This document shows positions 18,609 through 25,793 of a DNA stretch of 64,000 bases, piece after piece (the first letter of the stretch is position 1; every line of letters begins with the position of its first letter). The notes below the pieces were generated by a model that saw only the letters and a list, made by a program, of their open reading frames with translations, did not search any database and had not been told where the DNA came from. The translations under genes were made by a program, and so were the position numbers. This stretch comes from CAXTEJ01 sp964243295 (GTDB lineage: Bacteria; Actinomycetota; Actinomycetes; Actinomycetales; Angustibacteraceae). Location: positions 1 through 64,000 of the forward strand of contig CAXTEJ010000017.1 in the NCBI GenBank assembly GCA_964243295.1, read 5' to 3'.

Positions 18609-19805
18609 GTGGCGCGCGACCCGGCCCGCGGCCAGGTGCTGCGGGTGCGTCACGACCAGCTGACGACGGCGGTCTACGCGGTGCCGGCGATGTGGGGCTG
18701 GGTGCTCTACTCGCTGTCGCCCAGCATCCCGCTGCTGCGCACCGAGCAGGGCACCTCGCGCGCCGTGGCCGGCCTGCACGGCACCGCGAGCGCCATCGGC
18801 GCCATCACCGCGGCAGCGCTCACGGTCGCGGTGATGCGCCGGGTGGGGCGCCGCGGCGGCCTCGTGGGCGGCAGCGTGGTGGCCGCGGTCGGCGTGCTGC
18901 TGCTCGCCGTCGCACCCAGCGTGTGGTTCACCGTGCCCGCCACGTTCGTGCTCGGGCTCGGCGGGTCGCTGGCCTTCAACTCGGTCAGCCCGGTGCTGTC
19001 CGACCACCACCACGAGGCGGCGGCCGCGGCCATCAGCGAGGCCAACGGCGTCGCCGCCGTCATCGGGATCGTCGCCCCCCTCATGGTCGGCGCGTCCGTG
19101 GCACTGGGCCTGACCTGGCGAGGCGCGGTGCTGCTGTCGGTGCCCGTCGCCCTGGTCGCGATCGTGCTCGTGCTGCGGGTGCCCGACTCGCCTGCCCTGC
19201 ACCCCGACCCGCGCCACGTCACGGGCGACCACGGCCCGCTGCCACGGCGCTTCTGGGTGGCCCTGGTGGTCGTGACCTGCGCGGTCGCCGTCGAGTTCTG
19301 CCTGACGTACTGGGCCGGCGACCTGCTGCGCCAGCGCACCGGTGTCGCGGCCGGCACGGCGGCCGCGCTGATCAGCGTGCTGCTGGCGGGCATGGCCGTC
19401 GGTCGGCTGTCGGCGGCCCGGCTGACCGCCTGGCTCGGGGTCGAGCGGCTGCTGCTGGCGTCCATCGCCGTGGCGGTGCTGGGTTGGGCGCTGCTGTGGG
19501 CAGCCACGTCGGTGCCGGTGGCTGTGCTGGGGCTGCTCGTGGTCGGGCTGGGGGTGGCCCTGCAGTTTCCGCTCGCGCTGGCCCGGCTGCTGCGCGCCAG
19601 CGGCGGCCGCACCGACGAGGCTGCCGGCTGGGCGACGTTCGGCGCGGGCTTCGCGAGCGGCTCGGCGCCGTTCGCCCTCGGCGCGGTCTCCGACTCCGTC
19701 GGGCCCCACAGCGGTTTCCTGCTCGTGCCCGCGGTGCTCGTGGTGGCCGCGGCCGGCGTCGTGCTCGCCCCGCTGCGCCGGCGGACGACGGCCCGCGCGG
19801 CCTGA
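18609..19805 (+). CDS. MFS transporter
   Basis: A 398-residue polytopic membrane protein with about twelve hydrophobic segments, a central hydrophilic loop near residue 195-215, and the MFS half-repeat organisation. Substrate is not predictable. GTG 18609 is just after the serC TGA, so translation is likely coupled. It converges on the propeller-like protein gene with 13 bp between stops. Confidence 0.88.
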   Translation: MARDPARGQVLRVRHDQLTTAVYAVPAMWGWVLYSLSPSIPLLRTEQGTSRAVAGLHGTASAIGAITAAALTVAVMRRVGRRGGLVGGSVVAAVGVLLLAVAPSVWFTVPATFVLGLGGSLAFNSVSPVLSDHHHEAAAAAISEANGVAAVIGIVAPLMVGASVALGLTWRGAVLLSVPVALVAIVLVLRVPDSPALHPDPRHVTGDHGPLPRRFWVALVVVTCAVAVEFCLTYWAGDLLRQRTGVAAGTAAALISVLLAGMAVGRLSAARLTAWLGVERLLLASIAVAVLGWALLWAATSVPVAVLGLLVVGLGVALQFPLALARLLRASGGRTDEAAGWATFGAGFASGSAPFALGAVSDSVGPHSGFLLVPAVLVVAAAGVVLAPLRRRTTARAA

Positions 19806-19818
19806 GCAGGGCCTGCTG

Positions 19819-20964
19819 TCAGCGGCGGCGCGCGTCGCGACGGCGCACGACCACGACGAGCGCCACGCCGGCGGCAGCGGCGAGACCGAGCAGCGCCAGC
19901 CCGAGATCGGGCGGCGCCCAGGCGCGGAGCGCGCTCGCGCTGGTCCCGGACGTCGGCGCCGCAGCGGGGCTCGCGGGCGCTCCCGCGGGCGCGGTCGACG
20001 TCGCGCCACCCGCCGTCGCCGAGGGCTGCGTCGGCGCGGGCAGGGCCACCCGCCACAGCGCCTGGTCGGTGCCCTCCGAGCCCACCAGTGCGGCGGCACC
20101 GTCCTCGACCACGGCGAGCGTCTCGCCCTGCGGCTGCGGCGGCAGCGTCACGTCCGCGAGCGCCTGCAGCGGCCGGCCCGACACCGGTGGGGCGTAGACG
20201 ACGGCGCCGTCGTACCCGCGCAGCACCACGCGCCCGTCGGGCAGGGCGGCGCCGTCGGTGACGAGCGACTGGGCGACGGTGCCGACGACGGTCGCCGTCG
20301 CCGGCTCGGTGGTCGACCGGCCGGCGACCGCCGCGGCGACCGCGGCCGGTGGCACCTGGTAGACGACGCCGCTGAACAGCCGCTTGCTCACCAGCAGCAG
20401 CCGGCCGTCCGGCGTCCAGAGCAGGGCCTCGACGTCGTGCGCGCCGTCGGGGTAGCGCACGCGCAGCGAGACCGGCCTGACGGTGGCCGAGGTCACCGAC
20501 TGCGGCTCGGTCACCAGGCGCAGCACCACGCTCTCGCGCACCGCCCGGTTGTCGCCGACGTCCCCGATCCACAGCAGCCCGCGCCCGTCGGGCGCCCGGG
20601 CGGCCGTCATCGCCTCCCAGTCACGGGCCTGGGTGCTGGCCAGCGTCACCACCGCGAGGGTGCGCCCGGTGGTCGGCGAGACGCCGAAGACGCGTGCCGA
20701 CGACCCGGAGTCGTCGACGGTCCAGACCAGGTCGCGGTGGGTGGGGCTCGCCACCAGCCCGCTCGACTCGGTGATGCGCGGATCGCCCAGCACGCCGAGG
20801 CGCCGCGGAGCCGGCTCGGCGGTCGCGGCCGAGACGGCCGTCGCACCAGGCACGAGCAAGGCCACCGCCGTCAGCGCAGCAGCGCCCCGACGGCGGCTGC
20901 GAGCACCAGGGCGACGAGGACGGTGCTGACCACGAGCCGTCGCGCCCGCGGGGTCACCGGGCAC
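19819..20964 (-). CDS. secreted, C-terminally anchored propeller-like protein
   Basis: An exported protein of 381 residues from GTG 20964. It has an Arg-rich n-region and a signal peptide (AAALTAVALLVPGATA, cut before ATAEP), a body rich in repeated short strands (ITESSGLVASP, DWEAMTAA, LLWIGDVGDN, DVEALLWTPDG, DGAALPDGRVVLRGYDG) typical of beta-propellers, an Ala/Pro/Thr linker, and a C-terminal helix followed by RRRDARRR, suggesting membrane anchoring. Function unknown. The start is uncertain: a 13-codon uORF and a 28-codon hydrophobic frame overlap its 5' end. Confidence 0.75.
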   Translation of the reverse strand: MPGDPAGATARGQHRPRRPGARSRRRGAAALTAVALLVPGATAVSAATAEPAPRRLGVLGDPRITESSGLVASPTHRDLVWTVDDSGSSARVFGVSPTTGRTLAVVTLASTQARDWEAMTAARAPDGRGLLWIGDVGDNRAVRESVVLRLVTEPQSVTSATVRPVSLRVRYPDGAHDVEALLWTPDGRLLLVSKRLFSGVVYQVPPAAVAAAVAGRSTTEPATATVVGTVAQSLVTDGAALPDGRVVLRGYDGAVVYAPPVSGRPLQALADVTLPPQPQGETLAVVEDGAAALVGSEGTDQALWRVALPAPTQPSATAGGATSTAPAGAPASPAAAPTSGTSASALRAWAPPDLGLALLGLAAAAGVALVVVVRRRDARRR

Positions 20965-20995
20965 GCGCCGAGGGGCCGCAGCCGGATGAGTCCAC
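20954..20995 (-). CDS. possible leaderless 13-codon uORF before propeller-like protein
   Basis: GTG 20995 lies 7 nt after TACAGT, and its TGA overlaps (GTGA) the GTG of a 28-codon frame (20957-20871) encoding a single hydrophobic helix in a different frame from the signal peptide. The arrangement could couple translation into the main gene or be chance. Confidence 0.25.
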   Translation of the reverse strand: MDSSGCGPSARAR

Positions 20996-21016
20996 GCCGG
21001 CCACTGTACGCACCGC

Positions 21017-22321
21017 TCAGGCGGCGACGGCCGCGTCCGCGGCGGCCTCGGTGTCCGCGGGCGCGCGCGGCCGGGTGACCTGCAGGTGCGGGGTCTCGTG
21101 CCAGCGGTAGCGGACGGCGACCCGCCGCGAGTGCACCGCCCAGACCACCGCGAGCACGGCGGTGACCAGCGACACGATCCCGCCGAACCCGATGGTCCAC
21201 CGGGCGCCGAACTGCGAGCCGATCCAGCCGATGATCGGCGCGCCGATGGGCGTGCCGCCCATAAAGATCGCCATGTAGAGGGCCATGACCCGGCCCCGCA
21301 TCTCGGGGTCGACCGACAGCTGCACGGTGGCGTTGGCGCTCGTCATCAGCGTCAGCGACGACAGGCCGACCGGGACGAGGGCGATCGCGAACAGCGGGTA
21401 GGTCGGCATCACGGCGGCGAGGCAGGCGAAGGCCCCGAAGGCGAAGGCGGCGCCGACCACCAGGCGCATCCGCGGGCGCTCGCGGCGGGCTGCCAGCAGC
21501 GCGCCGCCGAGCGAGCCGATCGCCATGATCGACCCGAGCAGGCCGTACTCGCTGGGGCCCTTGTCGAACACCGAGGTGGCCATCAGGGCGGTGGTGATCT
21601 GGAAGTTCAGGCCGAAGGTGCCGATCATGCCGACGATGCACAGGATGAGGACGATGTCGGGCCGGCGGCGCACGTAGCGCAGGCCGGCGCGCATCTGGCC
21701 GCGACCACGGGCGGCCGTCGGCGCCGGCGACAGCTCGCCGGTGCGCATGCGGGTCAGCGAGGCGATCACGGCGAGGAACGACGCCGCGTTGATCAAGAAG
21801 ACCGGGCCGGTGCCGACCCAGGCGATGAGCAGCCCCGCGACGCCCGGACCGATGATGCGGGCCGCGTTGAACGACGCGCTGTTGAGACCGACGGCGTTGC
21901 TGAGGTCGGCGCGGGGCACCATCTCGCTGACGAACGCCTGCCGGGCGGGCGAGTCGACGGCCGCTGCGACGCCCAGCCCGAGGGCCAGCACGAAGACCAT
22001 CCACAGCCGGACCGCGCCGGTGACGACCAGCAGGCCGAGCAGCAGGCCGATGGCGCCCATGGCGGCCTGCGTCATGATCAGCAGCCGGCGCTTCGGCACG
22101 CGGTCGGCCAGCAGCCCCGCGACCGGCGCGAGCAGCAGCATGGGCGCGAACTGCAGGCCCGTCGTGATGCCGAGGGCCACCGAGGAGTGGTCGGTGAGGA
22201 CCGTCAGCACCAGCCAGTCCTGGGCGACCCGCTGCATCCAGGTGCCGACGTTCGAGACGATCGCCCCGGCCGTCCAGAGCCGGTAGTTGAAGATCCGCAT
22301 CGCGCGGAACGTCGGGCTCAC
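21017..22321 (-). CDS. MFS transporter, EntS-like (MFS_3)
   Basis: A 434-residue protein opening with FRAMRIFNYRLWTAGAIVSNVGTWMQRVAQDWLV, the signature of the MFS_3 subgroup that includes the enterobactin exporter EntS. About twelve hydrophobic helices follow, with the motif-A loop LLADRVPKRRLL between helices 2 and 3 and a hydrophilic tail. Export of a siderophore or drug is possible but not shown. GTG 22321 overlaps the MarR stop by GTGA, forming a repressor-transporter operon. Confidence 0.9.
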   Translation of the reverse strand: MSPTFRAMRIFNYRLWTAGAIVSNVGTWMQRVAQDWLVLTVLTDHSSVALGITTGLQFAPMLLLAPVAGLLADRVPKRRLLIMTQAAMGAIGLLLGLLVVTGAVRLWMVFVLALGLGVAAAVDSPARQAFVSEMVPRADLSNAVGLNSASFNAARIIGPGVAGLLIAWVGTGPVFLINAASFLAVIASLTRMRTGELSPAPTAARGRGQMRAGLRYVRRRPDIVLILCIVGMIGTFGLNFQITTALMATSVFDKGPSEYGLLGSIMAIGSLGGALLAARRERPRMRLVVGAAFAFGAFACLAAVMPTYPLFAIALVPVGLSSLTLMTSANATVQLSVDPEMRGRVMALYMAIFMGGTPIGAPIIGWIGSQFGARWTIGFGGIVSLVTAVLAVVWAVHSRRVAVRYRWHETPHLQVTRPRAPADTEAAADAAVAA

Positions 22322-22758
22322 TGCGCCACCTTCGTCAAGATCACGGCTGCCCGGGCGAGGATCTCGCGCTCGGCGGGGTCGAGCTCGGCGAGCCGGCGCG
22401 CGAGCCAGGCGTCGCGGCGCCGGCGGGTCTCGGTGACCTCACGCCTGCCGGTGGGGCTCAGCGACACCAGCACCTGCCGGCCGTCGGTCGGGTGGTCGGT
22501 GCGGGCGACGAGCCCGCTGCGCTCGAGCGCGGCCAGCGTGCGCGTCATGGACGGCGGGCTCACCTTCTCGTGGCCCGCGAGCTCGCTGGGGGTCAGCGGC
22601 CCGTGACGGTCGAGCACCGCCAGCACCGTGAACTGGCCGGGCGTGATGTCGTCGGTGCTCCGCTCGAGCCGCAGCCGGCGCGAGACGTGCATGACGGCCA
22701 CCCGCAACTCGGCTGCTATCGAGGACGGCCGGGTGGCCGGAGTGGTTCGCGCAGGCAT
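22318..22758 (-). CDS. MarR family transcriptional regulator
   Basis: A 146-residue winged-helix regulator. The HTH region reads LTPSELAGHEKVSPPSMTRTLAALERSGLVAR, followed by the wing DGRQVLVSLSPTGR and a C-terminal dimerisation helix. It probably represses itself and the co-transcribed MFS exporter and is released by a ligand. ATG 22758 lies 7 nt after TATGCT, consistent with a leaderless mRNA; an in-frame ATG 12 nt upstream falls inside the promoter. The palindrome CCTTAGCA-N14-TGCTAAGG covers this -10 region and is the natural operator. Confidence 0.92.
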   Translation of the reverse strand: MPARTTPATRPSSIAAELRVAVMHVSRRLRLERSTDDITPGQFTVLAVLDRHGPLTPSELAGHEKVSPPSMTRTLAALERSGLVARTDHPTDGRQVLVSLSPTGRREVTETRRRRDAWLARRLAELDPAEREILARAAVILTKVAQ

Positions 22759-22761
22759 GGT

Positions 22762-22791
22762 CCTTAGCATAACTCATTACCTGTGCTAAGG
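22762..22791. promoter_or_regulatory. MarR operator candidate overlapping TATGCT -10 box
   Basis: Perfect 8-bp arms CCTTAGCA (22762-22769) and TGCTAAGG (22784-22791) flank an AT-rich 14-bp centre. The TATGCT -10 hexamer (22771-22766, minus) overlaps the proximal arm, so a bound dimer would block RNA polymerase. It is one of the few AT-rich spots of the window. Confidence 0.7.
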
Positions 22792-22891
22792 AGATTCGAG
22801 CTGGCGCGGTGCGTGTGCCGGGGCGGGCGCCGGGTACCGTCAAACGACGAGACCCGCGGTCAGCGCGGGTCCACGACGACGGGAGACCCCG

Positions 22892-23029
22892 ATGGGCCTG
22901 CTCCGAGGTGCGCTCAAGACGAGCCTGGCCATGAAGGCCTTCGACATCATCCGCCGCGAGGCGGCCAAGCCGCAGAACCAGGCGAAGGCCAAGCAGCTGT
23001 TCTCCAAGGCCACCAAGCGCGGCCGCTGA
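22892..23029 (+). CDS. small basic hypothetical protein (45 aa)
   Basis: ATG 22892 has GGGAG 6 nt upstream. The 45-residue product starts MGLLRGALKTSLAMKAFDII and ends in a Lys/Arg-rich amphipathic segment (KQLFSKATKRGR), with no cysteine or membrane span. It could bind nucleic acid or lie on a membrane; no family is named. A hairpin terminator follows 6 bp after the stop, and a short hairpin (GACCCGCGG facing CGCGGGTC) lies upstream, supporting a real transcription unit. Confidence 0.75.
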   Translation: MGLLRGALKTSLAMKAFDIIRREAAKPQNQAKAKQLFSKATKRGR

Positions 23030-23035
23030 GCAGCC

Positions 23036-23069
23036 GAGCGGCTCGCCGTCAGCGCGAGGCGAGCCGCTC
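23036..23069. terminator. bidirectional hairpin terminator, 12-bp stem
   Basis: GAGCGGCTCGCC (23036-23047) and its reverse complement (23058-23069) enclose a 10-nt loop between the converging 45-aa gene and the alpha/beta hydrolase, overlapping the last codons of the latter. Confidence 0.8.
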
Positions 23070-23909
23070 TCGCTCGACGTGCCCGAGGACGGCCGTGGCG
23101 ACGGCCTCGGGCTGGGTCTCGGGCAGCCAGTGCCCCGCGGGCAGCTCGCGCAGCTCGAACGACGCGTCGACCTGAGCGCCGGTGGCCGCGACCGACGCCG
23201 CTGCGAAGAACGGGTCGTGCTCACCGACCAGGAACGACGTCGGCACTCGCACCTGACCGATGGACGTCTCGCCAGGTGCCGGCACGAGCAGGGCGCGGTA
23301 CCACCCGAGGGCCGCAGACAGCGCCCCCGGCTCACGCATCGCCGCCACGTACCGTTCGGCGTGGTCGGCCGGCAGCCCCGAGCGCCGCAGCAGCTGGCCG
23401 AGCACGAAGCCGCCGCCGGCGAGCAGAACCGCCTCCGGCAGGTAGGGCAGCTGGAAGGCGCCCATGTACGCCGACCGCAGCGCCTGCGTCCCGGCGACCA
23501 CACCCTGGCGCATGGCCGCCGGGTGGGGCGTCGACAGCACCGTGAGCGAGCGCACGCGCGGCTGCTGCGTCGCCGCCAGCGCCCAGGCGACCACCCCGCC
23601 CCAGTCGTGGCCCACGACGTGCGCCGACGCCAGCCCCGCGGCGTCCAGCAGCGCCGTGACGTCGGTGACCAGCTCGCTCACCACGTACGACGACCGGCCG
23701 GCCGGCCGCGCACCGGGGCTGTAGCCGCGCTGCGTCGGTGCCAGCACGCGGCAGCCGCCGTCGACCAGGCGCTGCGACACGGCGTCGAAGGCGCTGGCGT
23801 CCTGCGGGAAACCGTGCAGGCAGACGACGGGCACGCCGACGTCCCCTCCGGTCTCGGGCCCGGTGTCCCGGACGTCGAAGACCAGGCCGGCGCGCTCGTA
23901 GTGGTCCAC
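23049..23909 (-). CDS. alpha/beta hydrolase (epoxide hydrolase-like)
   Basis: A 286-residue alpha/beta hydrolase. HGFPQ forms the oxyanion segment, VGHDWGGVV supplies an Asp nucleophile as in epoxide hydrolases and haloalkane dehalogenases, VGEHDPFF carries the acid, and GHWLPETQPE the catalytic His. The Asp nucleophile and HGFPQ favour an epoxide hydrolase; the substrate is unknown. The start is GTG 23909. It is divergent from the chemoreceptor gene, whose sigma-28-type promoter lies between them. Confidence 0.88.
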   Translation of the reverse strand: MDHYERAGLVFDVRDTGPETGGDVGVPVVCLHGFPQDASAFDAVSQRLVDGGCRVLAPTQRGYSPGARPAGRSSYVVSELVTDVTALLDAAGLASAHVVGHDWGGVVAWALAATQQPRVRSLTVLSTPHPAAMRQGVVAGTQALRSAYMGAFQLPYLPEAVLLAGGGFVLGQLLRRSGLPADHAERYVAAMREPGALSAALGWYRALLVPAPGETSIGQVRVPTSFLVGEHDPFFAAASVAATGAQVDASFELRELPAGHWLPETQPEAVATAVLGHVERERLASR

Positions 23910-23966
23910 CGCGCCATCGTCGCTCGCGCGTGGCGAGCGCGCGAGCCCGGGTGCCCGGCCGACGCC

Positions 23967-23992
23967 TCAAGTCGGCGACCGCCGAGCCGATA
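23967..23992 (+). promoter_or_regulatory. FliA/WhiG-type (sigma-28 family) promoter
   Basis: TCAA (23967-23970), a 15-nt spacer and GCCGATA (23986-23992) fit the known sigma-28-class pattern TAAA-N15-GCCGATA in spacing and in all seven -10 bases. It lies 51 nt before the chemoreceptor ATG. Confidence 0.75.
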
Positions 23993-24043
23993 CCCCGAAG
24001 GTCGCCCCCCGGATGCGGTCCCACCGCCCACACAAGGACACCC

Positions 24044-25777
24044 ATGACACCCGAGCACACCTCCAGCGCCGCGCCGGCGGTCGCCCTCGACGAGCAGCGC
24101 ATCCTCGACCTGCAGGGGATCGCCGACGCCGTCGGCCGCGCGCAGTCGGTCATCGAGTTCGACCTCACCGGGCGGGTGCTCGACGCCAACCGGAACTTCC
24201 TGGAGCTGACGGGCTACACGCTGCCGGAGATCGTGGGCAAGCACCATCGCATGTTCTGCGACAGCGAGTACACGCAGAGCCGCGAGTACGCCGACTTCTG
24301 GGACAACCTCGGTGCCGGCGAGTACCAGGCCGGCGAGTACAAGCGGTACGGCAAGGCTGGGCGCGAGGTGTGGCTGCAGGCCACCTACAACCCGGTCTTC
24401 GGTCCCGACGGCAAGCCCATCAAGGTCGTCAAGTTCGCCATCGACATCACGGAAGCGAAGCTGCGCAACGCCGAGGTGCTGGGCAAGATCACCGCGATCG
24501 ACCGCGCCCAGGCCGTCATCGAGTTCGACCTGAACGGCACGGTGCTGGCAGCCAACCGCAACTTTCTCGACGTCATGGGCTACAACTCCGTCGAGGTCAT
24601 CGGCAAGCACCACCGGATCTTCTGCGAGCCCGGCTACTCCACCACCGACGACTACGCCGACTTCTGGGCCCGGCTGCGCGCCGGCGTCTACGAGTCCGGG
24701 GAGTACCGCCGCTACGGCAAGGGCGGCCGAGAGGTCTGGCTGCAGGCCACCTACAACCCCATCCTCAACGCCGACGGCAACCCGGTGAAGGTCGTCAAGT
24801 TCGCCACCGACGTCACGCAGGCCAAGATCACCTCCGCCGAGGTGTCAGGCAAGGTCGACGCCGTCAACCGCACCCAGGCCGTCATCGAGTTCGACCTCGA
24901 CGGCAACGTGCTGACCGCGAACGAGAACTTCCTGCGGACCATGGGCTACCCGCTGCGCGAGATCATGGGCCAGCACCACAGCCTGTTCTGCACCGAGGAC
25001 TACAAGCGCTCGGAGTTCTACCGCGACTTCTGGCTTCGGCTGTCGAAGGGCGAGCACATCTCCGGCCGGTTCCACCGCATCGGCAAGTACGGCCGCGACG
25101 TCTACATCCAAGCCGCCTACAACCCGATCCTCGACCACAACGGTGAGCCGTTCAAGGTGGTCAAGTACGCCTTCGACGTGACCAGCGAGGTCGAGCGCGA
25201 GATGCGCGTCGAGGAGAGCACCCGCAAGATGACGGCGACGGTCCACGACCTGTCGGGGTCCATCGACCTCATCGGCCGCAGCTCCACGGTCGCCACCGAC
25301 ATGGCGCTGGAGACCCACGAGAACGCCGAGCGGGGAGTCGAGGCCCTGCGCGCCTCGCTCGAGGCGATCGCCCTGATCCAGCGGTCCTCCCACTCGATCA
25401 GCGAGATCATCCGCGTGATGGCCGAGATCGCCAACCAGACCAACCTGCTCGCCTTCAACGCCGCGATCGAGGCGGCACGCGCCGGCGAGCACGGTGTCGG
25501 CTTCTCGGTCGTCGCGGGTGAGGTGCGCAAGCTCGCCGAGCGCTCGGCCGAGGCCGCCCAGCAGATCGGCAAGCTGATCGAGGAGTCCGCCGAGCGGGTA
25601 GGCCAGGGCTCGGAGGTGTCCCGCCGCGCCGAGGACGCCTTCGCGCGCATCGTCTCCAGCGCCGCCCGCACCAACGACGCGATCCGCGCCATCGCCGAGT
25701 CGACCACCGTCCAGCAGAACGCCTCGTCCAACTTCGCCGACCTGCTGGCCGAGCTGTCCGCGGGTCATGCCGGCTGA
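24044..25777 (+). CDS. soluble chemoreceptor: three PAS domains plus MCP signalling domain
   Basis: A 577-residue protein without membrane segments. Three homologous PAS domains (about residues 25-145, 147-267, 270-388) each contain an FDL..GxVL.AN.NFL segment, then GKHHRxFC or GQHHSLFC, then a GREVWLQATYNP-like strand, resembling BdlA-type receptors. The C-terminal signalling hairpin has IANQTNLLAFNAAIEAARAGE and VVAGEVRKLAERS at its tip. It probably senses an internal redox or small-molecule signal and controls CheA through CheW. ATG 24044 has AAGGA 5 nt upstream. A triple-CheW gene follows directly, and a sigma-28-type promoter precedes it. The signalling domain is shorter than in transmembrane receptors. 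Confidence 0.93.
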   Translation: MTPEHTSSAAPAVALDEQRILDLQGIADAVGRAQSVIEFDLTGRVLDANRNFLELTGYTLPEIVGKHHRMFCDSEYTQSREYADFWDNLGAGEYQAGEYKRYGKAGREVWLQATYNPVFGPDGKPIKVVKFAIDITEAKLRNAEVLGKITAIDRAQAVIEFDLNGTVLAANRNFLDVMGYNSVEVIGKHHRIFCEPGYSTTDDYADFWARLRAGVYESGEYRRYGKGGREVWLQATYNPILNADGNPVKVVKFATDVTQAKITSAEVSGKVDAVNRTQAVIEFDLDGNVLTANENFLRTMGYPLREIMGQHHSLFCTEDYKRSEFYRDFWLRLSKGEHISGRFHRIGKYGRDVYIQAAYNPILDHNGEPFKVVKYAFDVTSEVEREMRVEESTRKMTATVHDLSGSIDLIGRSSTVATDMALETHENAERGVEALRASLEAIALIQRSSHSISEIIRVMAEIANQTNLLAFNAAIEAARAGEHGVGFSVVAGEVRKLAERSAEAAQQIGKLIEESAERVGQGSEVSRRAEDAFARIVSSAARTNDAIRAIAESTTVQQNASSNFADLLAELSAGHAG

Positions 25778-25793
25778 CGGGCAGGGACCGGTC

